A stretch of 32,321 nucleotides of DNA from Clostridia bacterium. GTDB taxonomy: Bacteria > Bacillota > Clostridia > TANB77 > CAG-508. Shown here one piece after another: positions 7,852 through 16,176 of the stretch; position 1 is the stretch's first letter, and each line of letters opens with the position of its first letter. The notes under the pieces are model-generated. The model was not told where the DNA came from, searched no databases, and saw only the letters and a program-made list of their open reading frames with translations. The stretch spans positions 1-32,321 of the forward strand of contig JAAWHY010000002.1 of assembly GCA_022795675.1 (NCBI GenBank). The letters run 5' to 3'. Position numbers and translations under genes: made by a program.

Positions 7852-8541
7852 ATGGAAAATATTTTAGCACTTGACATTGGAGCACGGAGTTTGAAGTTAT
7901 ACTCAGAATCTGGAGTCGGAGTACAACGTGTAATTCTTCACAATATCTGGAGCATATCAAAGAAATACCTCGTTGATACTGTTAAAAGTATTAGCGAGGA
8001 ATACCAAATGCACTTTGACAGTATTGCAGTAGCTTGTGCAGGTACTGTCAAAGATAATCGGCTAAAGTTTTACTGGGGACAACCTGCACTAATAGGGCTG
8101 AACCCAGAAGATTTTAAAGCTTTAGGAGTTCAGCGAGTCTGTATTTTGAATGATGCTGAAGCTGTATTTTGGGACTCTGGTATGTCCAAGAATGAAGTTC
8201 TTACAATTACGGTTGGTTCTTATATAGGTGCCTATCCGTTTGAACAGGACTCCTTCAAAGGATTTGTGATTTTGTCACTAATTAATGGAATATTACACTC
8301 TCAGTTGTGCCCGAAAAAAAGAACAGATGCAAAACTCCAAAAAGCTGCAAAGCTAATTGCTAAGCTCTGCAAAAAGTTAATGACACTTACTAATGCACAA
8401 AGCCTGTTTTTAGCAGGTGGAGGAACTTCAAATGAACATATTGCTGTTTGTTTGTCGAAGGAATCCTTACAATTCCAAATAGCACAAAATCCAGGATTTT
8501 CTGGTTGTAGGGGAGCAATTAAAGCGTTATTAACAAAATAA
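7852..8541 (+). CDS. Glucokinase/ASKHA-fold protein of unknown substrate
   Basis: A 229-residue protein with its own promoter and ribosome site (AAAGGAG). The N-terminus ILALDIGARSLKLY matches the phosphate-1 loop of the actin/hexokinase superfamily. IAVACAGTV resembles the ROK/glucokinase hinge. CILNDAEAVFWDSG corresponds to the sugar-kinase NDA motif with its catalytic Asp. LFLAGGGTS is an adenosine-binding glycine motif. At 229 residues it is short for ROK or Glk proteins (about 300-320), mostly in the middle of the chain. Codon use is more mixed than in the neighbours (CGG, CTC, GTC and TGC appear), which suggests transfer. It could be a sugar kinase or a non-catalytic sensor. Confidence 0.6.
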   Translation: MENILALDIGARSLKLYSESGVGVQRVILHNIWSISKKYLVDTVKSISEEYQMHFDSIAVACAGTVKDNRLKFYWGQPALIGLNPEDFKALGVQRVCILNDAEAVFWDSGMSKNEVLTITVGSYIGAYPFEQDSFKGFVILSLINGILHSQLCPKKRTDAKLQKAAKLIAKLCKKLMTLTNAQSLFLAGGGTSNEHIAVCLSKESLQFQIAQNPGFSGCRGAIKALLTK

Positions 8542-8572
8542 TTTTCATAACCATTCTTGGTAAGTATGGTTA

Positions 8573-8601
8573 TAATGCCCCCTGTTATACAGGGGGCATT
8601 A
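8573..8601 (+). terminator. Strong hairpin after the kinase-fold gene
   Basis: TAATGCCCCCT and AGGGGGCATTA form an 11-bp stem with a 7-base loop, 31 bases past the stop at 8541. The tail ACACAATAAAAA has few T's, so Rho-independent termination is likely but imperfect. Confidence 0.6.
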
Positions 8602-8613
8602 CACAATAAAAAG

Positions 8614-8640
8614 GAACTTTAGGGATGTTCTCTAAAGTTC
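8614..8640 (-). terminator. Terminator of the phosphoglucomutase gene
   Basis: On the minus strand GAACTTTAG and CTAAAGTTC (9 bp, 9-base loop) are followed by CTTTTTATTG, just after the stop codon at 8647. Confidence 0.75.
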
Positions 8641-8646
8641 TCAAGT

Positions 8647-10368
8647 TCAAGTGGTTATTTTTATCATTGCATTTTTTAATTCTTCTAATTCTTTTTGTGC
8701 TTCTTCATTGCTGTTTGCTTTTATTCCGAAGTACATTTTTATTTTTGGTTCTGTTCCTGATGGACGTATACAACACCAGTTGTCATTTTCTAGTTCATAG
8801 TATATTACATTTGATTTTGGTAGTTCTGTAGCTTTTTCTTCCCCTGTTTTTAAGTTTTTATATTTCATTAGTTCGTAATCAGATATTGATATTATATTGT
8901 GATTTCCTATTTGTTTTGGTAATTTGTTTCTTATTTTTTCCATTGTTTCTTTTATCTTTATTGCTCCTTCTGCTCCTTTTTTTGTTATTGTATATTGATC
9001 TTCTAGGTAGTATCCATATTTTTGATAGATATTTTGCATTTGATCATATATACTTATTCCTTTGTTTTTGTAGAATGCAGATAGTTCGCAAAGGCTCATT
9101 ATTGCTACTATTCCGTCTTTATCTCTTACATGTGTTCCTATTATACATCCAAAGCTTTCTTCATAAGAAAATAATATTTTATATTTATTATCAGTTTCGT
9201 TTTCTCTCATTATTTTTGCCATGTGTTTAAAGCCTGTTAGTGTTTTGAATAATTTTAGTTTGTATTCTTTTGCAATTGCTTCTGCTAAATTTGAGGATAC
9301 TATTGTTTTTATCATTGCTCCATTTTCTGGCATTATATTTTTTTGCTTCATTTGTGAAAATATATATTCTGCTATTAGTAAACTTGTCATATTTCCATTA
9401 AATCTTGTATATTCTCCTTTATTGTCTCTTACAAACATTCCTTCTCTGTCTGAGTCTGGATCGTTTGCAAGTATTATGTCTGCTTCTACCTTTTTTGCTA
9501 ATTCTATTGCTAGTTTAAATGCTTTTGGGTCTTCTGGGTTTGGATATTCTACTGTTGGAAAGTCTCCATCTGGTAGCATTTGTTTTTCTACTGTATATAC
9601 TTTTTTAAATCCTAATTCTGATAATACTCTTGTTACTAGTTTTCCTCCTGTTCCATGTAATGGTGTATATACTATTTTTAGTTCTTCTGCTTGTTCTTTT
9701 ATTGATTCTAGATTTAATATGTTTTTCTTTATTTCTTCTATATATCTGTCATCCATTTCTTTTCCTATTATGTTATATAGCCCTTTTTCTTCTGCTTCTT
9801 GTTTGTTCATTATTGTTATTTTTGAATAGTCTGTAATTTTGTTTACTTTGTCTATTATTCCTTTATCTATTGGTGATATTATTTGTGCCCCATCCTCCCA
9901 ATATACCTTATATCCATTGTATTCTGGTGGATTATGACTTGCTGTTATTACTATTCCTGATATACATTTTAATTCCCTTACTGCAAATGATAGTTCTGGA
10001 GTTGGTGCTAGTTCTTTAAATATATATGTTTTGATTCCTTTAGAGTTTAATATTAGTGCTACTTCTTCACTAAATTCCTTTGACATGTGCCTACAATCAT
10101 ATGCTATTGCTACTCCTCTGTCTTGCCCATTGTTCTTTATTATGTATTCTGCAAGTCCTAATGTTGCTTTTCCTACTGTGTATTTGTTCATTCTGTTTGT
10201 TCCGTAACCGATTACACCTCTTAATCCGGCTGTTCCAAATTCTAAATCTTTATAAAATCTGTCCTCTATTTCTTTTTCATCGTTTTTTATACTTTCTAAT
10301 TCTTTTTTTACTTCTTCTCCAAAGTTTGGGTTATTTAACCATTCTTCATATCTTTCTCTAAAATCCAT
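8647..10368 (-). CDS. pgcA: Alpha-phosphoglucomutase / phosphomannomutase
   Basis: 573 residues, matching the long PgcA/YhxB type (about 565-580). The phosphoserine loop is TASHNPPEYNGYKVY, with S144 the phosphorylated residue. The metal loop is NDPDSDREGMF. The substrate-binding EESFG is present, and the C-terminal phosphate-binding loop is RPSGTEPKIKMYF. All catalytic parts are intact. It interconverts glucose-6-phosphate and glucose-1-phosphate. Together with the adjacent GalU (149 bases upstream on the same strand) it would make UDP-glucose for glycolipids and wall polymers. AGGAGG precedes the ATG by 5 bases. Confidence 0.95.
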   Translation of the reverse strand: MDFRERYEEWLNNPNFGEEVKKELESIKNDEKEIEDRFYKDLEFGTAGLRGVIGYGTNRMNKYTVGKATLGLAEYIIKNNGQDRGVAIAYDCRHMSKEFSEEVALILNSKGIKTYIFKELAPTPELSFAVRELKCISGIVITASHNPPEYNGYKVYWEDGAQIISPIDKGIIDKVNKITDYSKITIMNKQEAEEKGLYNIIGKEMDDRYIEEIKKNILNLESIKEQAEELKIVYTPLHGTGGKLVTRVLSELGFKKVYTVEKQMLPDGDFPTVEYPNPEDPKAFKLAIELAKKVEADIILANDPDSDREGMFVRDNKGEYTRFNGNMTSLLIAEYIFSQMKQKNIMPENGAMIKTIVSSNLAEAIAKEYKLKLFKTLTGFKHMAKIMRENETDNKYKILFSYEESFGCIIGTHVRDKDGIVAIMSLCELSAFYKNKGISIYDQMQNIYQKYGYYLEDQYTITKKGAEGAIKIKETMEKIRNKLPKQIGNHNIISISDYELMKYKNLKTGEEKATELPKSNVIYYELENDNWCCIRPSGTEPKIKMYFGIKANSNEEAQKELEELKNAMIKITT

Positions 10369-10432
10369 GTTTTCCTCCTTTTATATTAGTTCAAAATAAT
10401 AAAAATATTTATTTAATGAATTTTGAACAAAA

Positions 10433-10473
10433 GTGAACTTCGTTCACACGGACGCCCAAAGGGCGCCCCTACA
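10433..10473. repeat. GTAGGGGC-type repeat with an extra hairpin
   Basis: GTGAAC TTC GTTCAC (10433-10447) is followed by CGCCC AAA GGGCG (10453-10465) and the conserved CCCCTACA end. It lies between galU and pgcA. Confidence 0.7.
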
Positions 10474-10517
10474 ATATTAAATTAAGGCACAATTTAATGC
10501 GCCCTATATATTTTATA

Positions 10518-11387
10518 TTATATATCTAATCCTTTTAAGAATTTTATGAATGGCTCTCTTAGTTCTGGTCTGTTTAAAGTTTCATCTACTGCTGCCATTA
10601 CAAATCCTAATTTGTCTCCTGAATCAAATCTCTTGCTTTTGTAATCATACGCATATACTCCTTCTTTTGTGTCTACCATTGCATTATATGCGTCTGTTAC
10701 TTGTATTTCTCCACCTTGACCTGGTTTTGTTTTTGCTAAGTATTCAAATATTTCTGGCATTAATACATGTCTATCGGAGATTGCTAAGTTTGATTTTGTT
10801 TCTGATATTTGTGGTTTTTCTTGTAATTTTTCTGCTTTGTAGAAACCATCAGATATTTGTACTCCTGATACATTTCCATATCTAGGTACATCTTTCCAGT
10901 CTACTTTTTCTACTCCTATTACAGATCCTCCACATTCTTCATGCTTTTCTATTATTTCTCTTAAACATGGCTTTTCTCCATGAAATACAACATCTCCATA
11001 TAGAATCGCAAATGGCTCATTTCCAATTATGTCTTTTGCTTGATATATCGCATGACCTAATCCTTTTGCTCCTCCATCTTGTTCTATAAAATGGATTTTT
11101 GCTCCATGTGATATATTTGTAACGAATGGTAAAAATTTTTCTTTATTTCTTTCGATTAAAAACTTTTTTAATTCTTCATCTTCTTTAAAATAATCTTGAA
11201 CTACTTCCTTCTTTCTTCCTATTACCATTACTATTTCTTCAATTCCTGATTCAACAGCTTCATCAACAATATATTGAATTATTGGTTTATCCAATATTGT
11301 TAACATACATTTAGGAACTGATTTGCATGCAGGTAAGAATCTTGTGGCAAATCCAGCAATTGGTATAACGGCTTTTTTTACGCTCAT
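10518..11387 (-). CDS. galU: UTP-glucose-1-phosphate uridylyltransferase
   Basis: 289 residues, beginning MSVKKAVIPIAGFATRFLPA. An ATG two codons upstream (11393) is only 1-2 bases from AGGAGG, so the second ATG at 7-base spacing is the better start. The nucleotide-binding signature AGFATRFLPACKSVPKCM is complete. EQDGGAKGLGHAIYQAKD and ILYGDVVF supply the base- and metal-binding parts. It makes UDP-glucose from UTP and glucose-1-phosphate. A consensus promoter lies upstream and pgcA lies downstream. Confidence 0.96.
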   Translation of the reverse strand: MSVKKAVIPIAGFATRFLPACKSVPKCMLTILDKPIIQYIVDEAVESGIEEIVMVIGRKKEVVQDYFKEDEELKKFLIERNKEKFLPFVTNISHGAKIHFIEQDGGAKGLGHAIYQAKDIIGNEPFAILYGDVVFHGEKPCLREIIEKHEECGGSVIGVEKVDWKDVPRYGNVSGVQISDGFYKAEKLQEKPQISETKSNLAISDRHVLMPEIFEYLAKTKPGQGGEIQVTDAYNAMVDTKEGVYAYDYKSKRFDSGDKLGFVMAAVDETLNRPELREPFIKFLKGLDI

Positions 11388-11433
11388 TTTCATTCCTCCT
11401 ATTATGTTAGAATATTTTAGGTTTTGCTATGTC

Positions 11434-11462
11434 ATCGTATACCAAATTTCGTAATTTGTCAA
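11434..11462 (-). promoter_or_regulatory. Promoter of galU
   Basis: On the minus strand TTGACA, 17 bases, TACGAT, located about 47 bases before the galU start. Confidence 0.7.
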
Positions 11463-11532
11463 CATTATTTTCTATTATATTACATATTATTTAGTTTTCT
11501 CTCATAATAACTACATTGAAGTTTTTTTATTT

Positions 11533-12066
11533 TTATATTGCTTCTTTTCTATGTCCCTCAAACATTGATTCTACTGGATATTCGCCTGATGTATTTATGA
11601 TATACTCATGTTCATTTAATATGGAGTTTATATTACTATTGAATTCAGATACTTCATAGCAATTTATTATATTAATATGTATTCCTTCTATTTTGTCAAT
11701 ATTCATATCTAACCAATATTCAATATTTTTATTTATATTATCTATTTCCTTTTTTGTCCCATTTACTATAATTTCTATATCATTGCTAGTTTTTATTATT
11801 TTTTCCATATATTCTTTAATATAACTAAAGTCTCCTTCTTCTGTATTTTCCCAGTTTATATTTAATACTTTTGCTTTTGTTATATCATTTATATTTAATT
11901 TTGATACAAGTTCCTTTAGTTCCTTCTTAATATTATTGTTTAATATTGTGTCTATTTTAACTCCTTTTTCTACTTTTGTTACTATATGTGGTAATAACAT
12001 TGTTACCAAATGATATTCACTCACATAAAATCCACATGTTTTTCTCACACAATTTCTAAAAATCAT
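11533..12066 (-). CDS. Unknown 177-residue protein divergent from spoIIR
   Basis: AGGAGGG precedes the ATG by 8 bases, so the gene is probably real. The N-terminus (residues 1-30, MIFRNCVRKTCGFYVSEYHL) is Cys-containing and mildly hydrophobic but not a clear signal. The middle is Lys/Asn/Ile-rich, with alternating helices, and contains IEIIVNGTKKEIDNINKNIE and INIINCYEVSEFN. I recognise no family. It is transcribed away from spoIIR and ends about 70 bases before the galU promoter. A link to sporulation would rest on the divergent position alone. Confidence 0.65.
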   Translation of the reverse strand: MIFRNCVRKTCGFYVSEYHLVTMLLPHIVTKVEKGVKIDTILNNNIKKELKELVSKLNINDITKAKVLNINWENTEEGDFSYIKEYMEKIIKTSNDIEIIVNGTKKEIDNINKNIEYWLDMNIDKIEGIHINIINCYEVSEFNSNINSILNEHEYIINTSGEYPVESMFEGHRKEAI

Positions 12067-12365
12067 TTGAAATCCCTCCTATGTTTTACTGGAAAATTTT
12101 ACCACTATTATTTCTATCAGTCAAGCCCTTATTTATTTTTTTATATATTTCTTTTCGACATTTCCGTATGTTTATCTCACTTTTTTACTGTTATTTCTCC
12201 TTTTTTCTATATTTTTTTATTTTATTTTTTTATACAATATATTTACGAATTATTATAAATTTACTTAACAATTCAACAATGTTTTTTTTACTGTATATTG
12301 TTTCTTTTTTTGGAAATAATTATTATATACATTTTTTTACATATCAGGAAAGGAGATTATGTTTT
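12067..12365. other. T-rich intergenic region before spoIIR
   Basis: The region is very T-rich on the plus strand and carries the divergent ribosome sites at its two ends. The plus-strand open frame that runs through it into spoIIR is low-complexity Phe/Leu/Ile and is not supported as coding. I could not identify a sigma-F promoter with confidence. Confidence 0.5.
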
Positions 12366-13007
12366 ATGAAAAAAAATATTTTTACTGCTTTTATAGTATT
12401 ATTTTTGTTATCTATATTTATAATTGTTTGTGCTAATTCTTATGTTTCTGCCGTTTCCTCTAATATTTCTTCTTCTGTTTTTAGGTTACATGTTATTGCC
12501 AATAGTGATTCTTCTGATGATCAGAATTTAAAGTATATTGTTAGGGATAGAATTTTAGATTATATGAATTCTTTAGTGGATACTAAGATTTCTTCAAAGG
12601 AGGAAATTATGAGAATTGTTTCTGAAAATTTAGAAAATTTTAGGTCTATTGCTCAAAACACGGTTTATGAGAATGGTTATGATTATAATGTTAATATTGA
12701 AATTGGAAATTTTGCTTTTCCTACCAAAGCTTACGGAGATATAGCTTTACCTTCTGGTTATTATGATGCTTTAAGAGTTTCTATTGGAGAGGCTAAGGGT
12801 AAAAACTGGTGGTGCGTGATGTTTCCTCCTTTATGTTTTGTTGACGTTTCTTCTGGTGTTGTTCCTGAAGATTCTAAGGAGACTTTGGAAGAAAGCTTAT
12901 CTGATGAAGAATATGAGCTAATTTCTGGTAGTTCTACTGAGTTTGAGGTTAAATTTAAGTTTGTAGAGTTTTTTGAGAACTTTAAAAATACATTTGCAAA
13001 AAGATAA
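12366..13007 (+). CDS. spoIIR: Stage II sporulation protein R
   Basis: 213 residues from the ATG at 12366, 10 bases after AAAGGAG. The open frame extends far upstream, but only from this ATG does the protein begin with a normal signal (KKNIFTAFIVLFLLSIFII). SpoIIR hallmarks are FRLHVIANSDSSDDQNLKY, VRDRIL and GKNWWCVMFPPLCFVDV. In sporulation this forespore-made secreted protein triggers SpoIIGA to process pro-sigma-E in the mother cell. Its presence marks the organism as a spore-former or recent descendant. The gene is monocistronic, followed by a palindromic repeat. Confidence 0.95.
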   Translation: MKKNIFTAFIVLFLLSIFIIVCANSYVSAVSSNISSSVFRLHVIANSDSSDDQNLKYIVRDRILDYMNSLVDTKISSKEEIMRIVSENLENFRSIAQNTVYENGYDYNVNIEIGNFAFPTKAYGDIALPSGYYDALRVSIGEAKGKNWWCVMFPPLCFVDVSSGVVPEDSKETLEESLSDEEYELISGSSTEFEVKFKFVEFFENFKNTFAKR

Positions 13008-13019
13008 CGCTCATCTAGC

Positions 13020-13115
13020 GCACATTGGGGACGTAAAAAAATGTGCAAAATTTGGAACTTACTTTTTAGTTAAGTAATAAACATTTTTGCACATTTTTTT
13101 ACGTCCCCGATGTGC
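13020..13115. repeat. 31-bp inverted repeat of the GGGGACGT family
   Basis: Arms 13020-13050 and 13085-13115 match at 30 of 31 bases (GCACATTGGGG, ACGTAAAAAA, ATGTGCAAAA) around a 34-base spacer. It lies between the convergent spoIIR and mutS2 genes. A single identical half occurs at 101-121. The form resembles REP/RAYT-type or MITE-like mobile palindromes. It could also serve as a terminator. Confidence 0.8.
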
Positions 13116-13127
13116 ACCTGATGTGCA

Positions 13128-15473
13128 TTATTTTAATTCTACTATTGTAACTCCCATTTCCCCTTCACCAAAGGTTCCATTTCTGAAGCTTTTTACATGT
13201 GGATGTGTTTTTAGATATGCTTGTATTCCGCTTCTTAGTTTCCCTGTTCCTTTTCCATGTACTATTCGTGTTGTTTTCATGCTTGTCATACTGCATTCGT
13301 CTAGATATTTGTCTATTATTGGGATTGCCTCATCTACTGTTAATCCTATTACATTTATTTCTGTTGATACATTGTTTTTTACATTTATTTCTCTTTTATT
13401 CGTCTTTTCATTTTTCACTTGAGATTCTTCATTCAAATTATTGTTTTTTATGAATATGTCTTCTATGTGAAAGTCTGTTTTTGCCATTCCTATTTGTACT
13501 CTTACCTTGTTTGATTTGTTTGATAGGCTTAATATTGTTCCTTCCTGATTTATGCTTCCAATGTATACTTTCATTCCTTTTTTTAAGTCTTCTAGTTTTG
13601 TGTCTGATTTTAATGTATTGTTTTCTATTTTTAATTCTTTTATTTCTTGATTTATATTGTTTTTTATTTTGTTCATTTTGTTTTTGTCTTCCTGTTCTGA
13701 TATTTGTTTGATAATGTCTTCTGCTTGATCTTTTGCATTTAATAGTATTTTTCTAGCTTCATATCTTGCATCATCTATAATTTTTTTTGCTTGTAGTTCT
13801 AGTTCAGTGTTGTCTCTTTCTAATTCTTTTTTTAGCCTCTCTATCTCTTTTAGGTTTTTTTCTGTTTTTTCTTTTTCTTCCTCAATTAATATTTTATTGT
13901 AATATATTTCTTTTAATACATCTTCTATATTAATGTTTTCTTTTTTGGTTAGTTCTTTTGCTCTGTTTAGTATGTGTTCTTCTAGACCTAGTCGTTTACT
14001 TATTGCAAAGGCATTACTTCTTCCTGGTACTCCCATTAATATTTTATACGTTGGTTTCATGTTTTCTACATCGAATTCTGAACTTGCATTTTCAAAGTTG
14101 TCTGTTGTTATTGCATAGTTTTTTATTTCTGAGTAGTGTGTTGTTACTATATTTATTGATTGTTTTCTATTTAGTTCTTCTAATATACTTATTGCTAAGT
14201 TTGCTCCCTCACAAGGATCTGTTCCTGAACATAGCTCATCTAATAGTATTAAACTTTTTTCTGTTGATTTTTTCATCATGTCTACTATATTTATCATGTG
14301 TGATGAGAATGTACTTAATGAGTCTGCTATGCTTTGCTCATCTCCTATGTCTGCAAATATGTTGTCAAATACATATATCGAACTTTTTTCTCCTGCTGGT
14401 ATATATAGTCCACTCATTCCCATACATGATAATAGTCCTATTGTTTTTAGTGTTACTGTTTTTCCTCCTGTGTTTGGTCCTGTTATTACTAAAGTGTTAT
14501 ATTTTTCTCCTATTTCTATGTCTACTGGTACTACTTTATTTTTGTCTATTAATGGATGTCTTGCTTTGTTCAGTTTTATTATTTTCTTATCATTTATTAT
14601 TGGTGCTACTCCATAGTTTGCTATCCCGAATTTTGCTTTTGCAAATATAAAGTCTAGTTTTCCAATTATTTTTATGTTTGTGTCTAATTCTCTAGTTATT
14701 CCCATGAATATTTCTGAAAGTTCTTGCTGTATTTTTTGAATTTCATTTGCTTCTTCTAGTTTTAAGGTATTTATTCTGTTGTTCATTTCAAATACTGGTA
14801 ATGGCTCTACAAATACTGTTGCACCACTTGCTGATATGTCGTGTACAAATCCTTTTATTTCATTTCTGTATTCTTGTTTTACTGGTATTACATATCTCCC
14901 ATTTCTTATTGTTATAAATGCTTCTTGTAAGTATTTTGAATGTAAGTAATTATTTAGTTTGTTTTTTATTTCGTTTTGTATTTGTTTTATGTTTTTTCTA
15001 ATTATATATAGATTTTTTGACGCATAATCATCTAGCGTGTTTTCATCTATAATTGATTTGAACATTTTGTCTTCTATTACTATATTTTTATATATATCAA
15101 AGAAATAGTTCCTTAATCTGTTTGTATCTACATTTTCTATTTCTGATACTTTTTCATAGTATTCTTTTAATTCCCTAGACATTTTAAGGACTTTTGCTAA
15201 TTCTAATAATTGTTTTATTGATAAATTCCCTCCTGCTTCTAGTGTTCTTAAGTGTACATTTATATCGTCTATTTCTCCTAGTGGAATTCCTCCAATTCTA
15301 TGTGTTAATATGTCTGCTTGTTCTGTTTCTTTTAAGTTTATTTGTACTTCATTTATATCAAATGATGGTTTTAAATTTCTTATCATTTCTTTTCCTAAAT
15401 ATGTTACTGAATACTCCTCTAACATTTCTAGGACTTTATTAAATTCTAATTTATCTAAATATTTCTGTTCCAT
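13128..15473 (-). CDS. mutS2: Endonuclease MutS2
   Basis: 781 residues, the usual length. The start is taken at the ATG at 15473, with GCGAGGA just before it. The open frame runs 10 codons further without a ribosome site. An N-terminal clamp/core region precedes the MutS ATPase: Walker A TGPNTGGKT, then LLDELCSGTDPCEGANLA as Walker B and signature, and TTHYSEIKN. A long coiled coil and KOW-like region follow. The C-terminal Smr nuclease domain has GLTVDEAIPIIDKYL and the RIVHGKGTGKLRSGI motif. MutS2 binds branched DNA or collided ribosomes and suppresses recombination. Its upstream region overlaps the first antisense-RNA promoter. Confidence 0.96.
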   Translation of the reverse strand: MEQKYLDKLEFNKVLEMLEEYSVTYLGKEMIRNLKPSFDINEVQINLKETEQADILTHRIGGIPLGEIDDINVHLRTLEAGGNLSIKQLLELAKVLKMSRELKEYYEKVSEIENVDTNRLRNYFFDIYKNIVIEDKMFKSIIDENTLDDYASKNLYIIRKNIKQIQNEIKNKLNNYLHSKYLQEAFITIRNGRYVIPVKQEYRNEIKGFVHDISASGATVFVEPLPVFEMNNRINTLKLEEANEIQKIQQELSEIFMGITRELDTNIKIIGKLDFIFAKAKFGIANYGVAPIINDKKIIKLNKARHPLIDKNKVVPVDIEIGEKYNTLVITGPNTGGKTVTLKTIGLLSCMGMSGLYIPAGEKSSIYVFDNIFADIGDEQSIADSLSTFSSHMINIVDMMKKSTEKSLILLDELCSGTDPCEGANLAISILEELNRKQSINIVTTHYSEIKNYAITTDNFENASSEFDVENMKPTYKILMGVPGRSNAFAISKRLGLEEHILNRAKELTKKENINIEDVLKEIYYNKILIEEEKEKTEKNLKEIERLKKELERDNTELELQAKKIIDDARYEARKILLNAKDQAEDIIKQISEQEDKNKMNKIKNNINQEIKELKIENNTLKSDTKLEDLKKGMKVYIGSINQEGTILSLSNKSNKVRVQIGMAKTDFHIEDIFIKNNNLNEESQVKNEKTNKREINVKNNVSTEINVIGLTVDEAIPIIDKYLDECSMTSMKTTRIVHGKGTGKLRSGIQAYLKTHPHVKSFRNGTFGEGEMGVTIVELK

Positions 15474-15496
15474 TTTATCCTCGCTTTTTTTAATCA

Positions 15497-15525
15497 TTGA
15501 CAAATACGTTTTATCTGTGTATAAT
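15497..15525 (+). promoter_or_regulatory. Antisense-RNA promoter, type I TA-like locus 1
   Basis: Perfect sigma-A consensus: TTGACA, 17 bases, TATAAT. It points away from mutS2 and no ORF follows in that direction. The only product is a short RNA ending at the terminator near 15620. Confidence 0.85.
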
Positions 15526-15531
15526 ATTTAT

Positions 15532-15622
15532 AGGAAAAGAGAAATCGCAGAAATGCGGTTACCTAAATAAAATTTTTAAATAACAACACATCGCTCTGCA
15601 GAAGCAAATGTGTTGTTTTTTA
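15532..15622 (+). ncRNA. Predicted antisense RNA (antitoxin candidate), locus 1
   Basis: A transcript of about 90 nt would start 7 bases after the -10 box. Its 5' end contains the GAAA-capped hairpin CGCA GAAA TGCG. It ends in the terminator AACAACACAT..ATGTGTTGTT followed by TTTTTAT. Its 3' part is complementary to the 3' end of the hydrophobic-peptide mRNA made from the other strand. The antitoxin role is inferred from this convergent layout. Confidence 0.65.
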
Positions 15623-15727
15623 TATTTGTCTATTTACCCATTGTATGTAGATTATACATAGCAAGGCAATATTTATGGTTACTGAAATCATTAATCCCAT
15701 AATTAGGAATGCCAATACTCCTACCAT
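15620..15727 (-). CDS. 35-residue hydrophobic peptide, type I toxin candidate (locus 1)
   Basis: ATG with AGGAGG 8 bases upstream. The peptide begins MVGVLAFLIMGLMISVTINI and ends in WVNRQI: one membrane-spanning helix and a short basic-polar tail, like small type I toxins. A homologue of identical length is encoded at 20467-20574. The two share FLI-GLM-S-TINIALLCIIYI and a C-terminal W...QI. At least 8 codon differences are synonymous and most others exchange one hydrophobic residue for another, which argues for coding. A hairpin (CTCGAT..ATCGAG, 15746-15762) lies in the 5' leader just before the ribosome site and may limit translation. I know no family by sequence. Confidence 0.7.
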   Translation of the reverse strand: MVGVLAFLIMGLMISVTINIALLCIIYIQWVNRQI

Positions 15728-15808
15728 TAGCCTCACCTCCTTACTCTCGATTGTTTATCGAGGTTCAGAGGTAACACACACATCCACTAAATTTCTCTTT
15801 TCTAGATT

Positions 15809-15931
15809 TTAATATACTATATTTTTTACTAAAAAGCAAGTGTTTGTTTTACTTAAATCAGATTTTTTTATTGGATTGTAAATTTTATTTATATAATCAT
15901 AACTGCTTGAATGTGATATATATATCTTCAT
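15809..15931 (-). pseudogene. 5' remnant of a gene with an MKIYISHS start, cut at TA-like locus 1
   Basis: GAGGAGGAG lies 6 bases before an ATG that opens MKIYISHSSSYDYINKIYNP, then about 20 more codons to a stop. The beginning resembles small TIR/nucleoside-deoxyribosyltransferase-like proteins (from memory, not checked). After roughly residue 26 the reading frame runs into the promoter of locus 1, so the gene seems to have been truncated there. It may instead be a real 40-residue peptide. Confidence 0.4.
15811..15839 (-). promoter_or_regulatory. Promoter of the locus 1 hydrophobic-peptide mRNA
   Basis: On the minus strand TTGCTT, 17 bases, TATATT. It is followed by a leader GAAAAGAGAAAT...GTGTTACCT that closely matches the 5' end of the opposing RNA. 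Confidence 0.65.
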
Positions 15932-16105
15932 TTATTACTCCTCCTCAACAGCTTGATTATATCATAAAGGATTTGCATATACTATATAAATATTAGAAAT
16001 TTTGATAATGAGTAATATTTATGTTTTTTATATTTACAAATTTATTTGTCAAAATATTAAATTTCATAATATAATTGAATTCACTTGTTCTATTAACATA
16101 AACTG

Positions 16106-16134
16106 TTGAATTTACCTAAATAAAATGTTATAAT
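16106..16134 (+). promoter_or_regulatory. Promoter of the ABC-ATPase gene
   Basis: TTGAAT, 17 bases, TATAAT, 43 bases before the ATG at 16177. Confidence 0.7.
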
Positions 16135-16176
16135 GTATATATGGAATATTTTGTCTATTTTAGTGAGGTGTTGTTT

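Noticed and set aside
9221-9829. 202-codon plus-strand ORF rich in Ser/Phe
   Set aside because: Antisense to the phosphoglucomutase gene; no ribosome site or motif.
12081-12365. N-terminal extension of the spoIIR frame
   Set aside because: T-rich leader with Phe/Leu/Ile repeats; the real signal peptide and ribosome site begin at 12366.
13958-14650. Long Leu/Phe-rich plus-strand ORF
   Set aside because: Antisense shadow of mutS2; low-complexity hydrophobic composition is typical of reverse-read Lys/Glu-rich genes.
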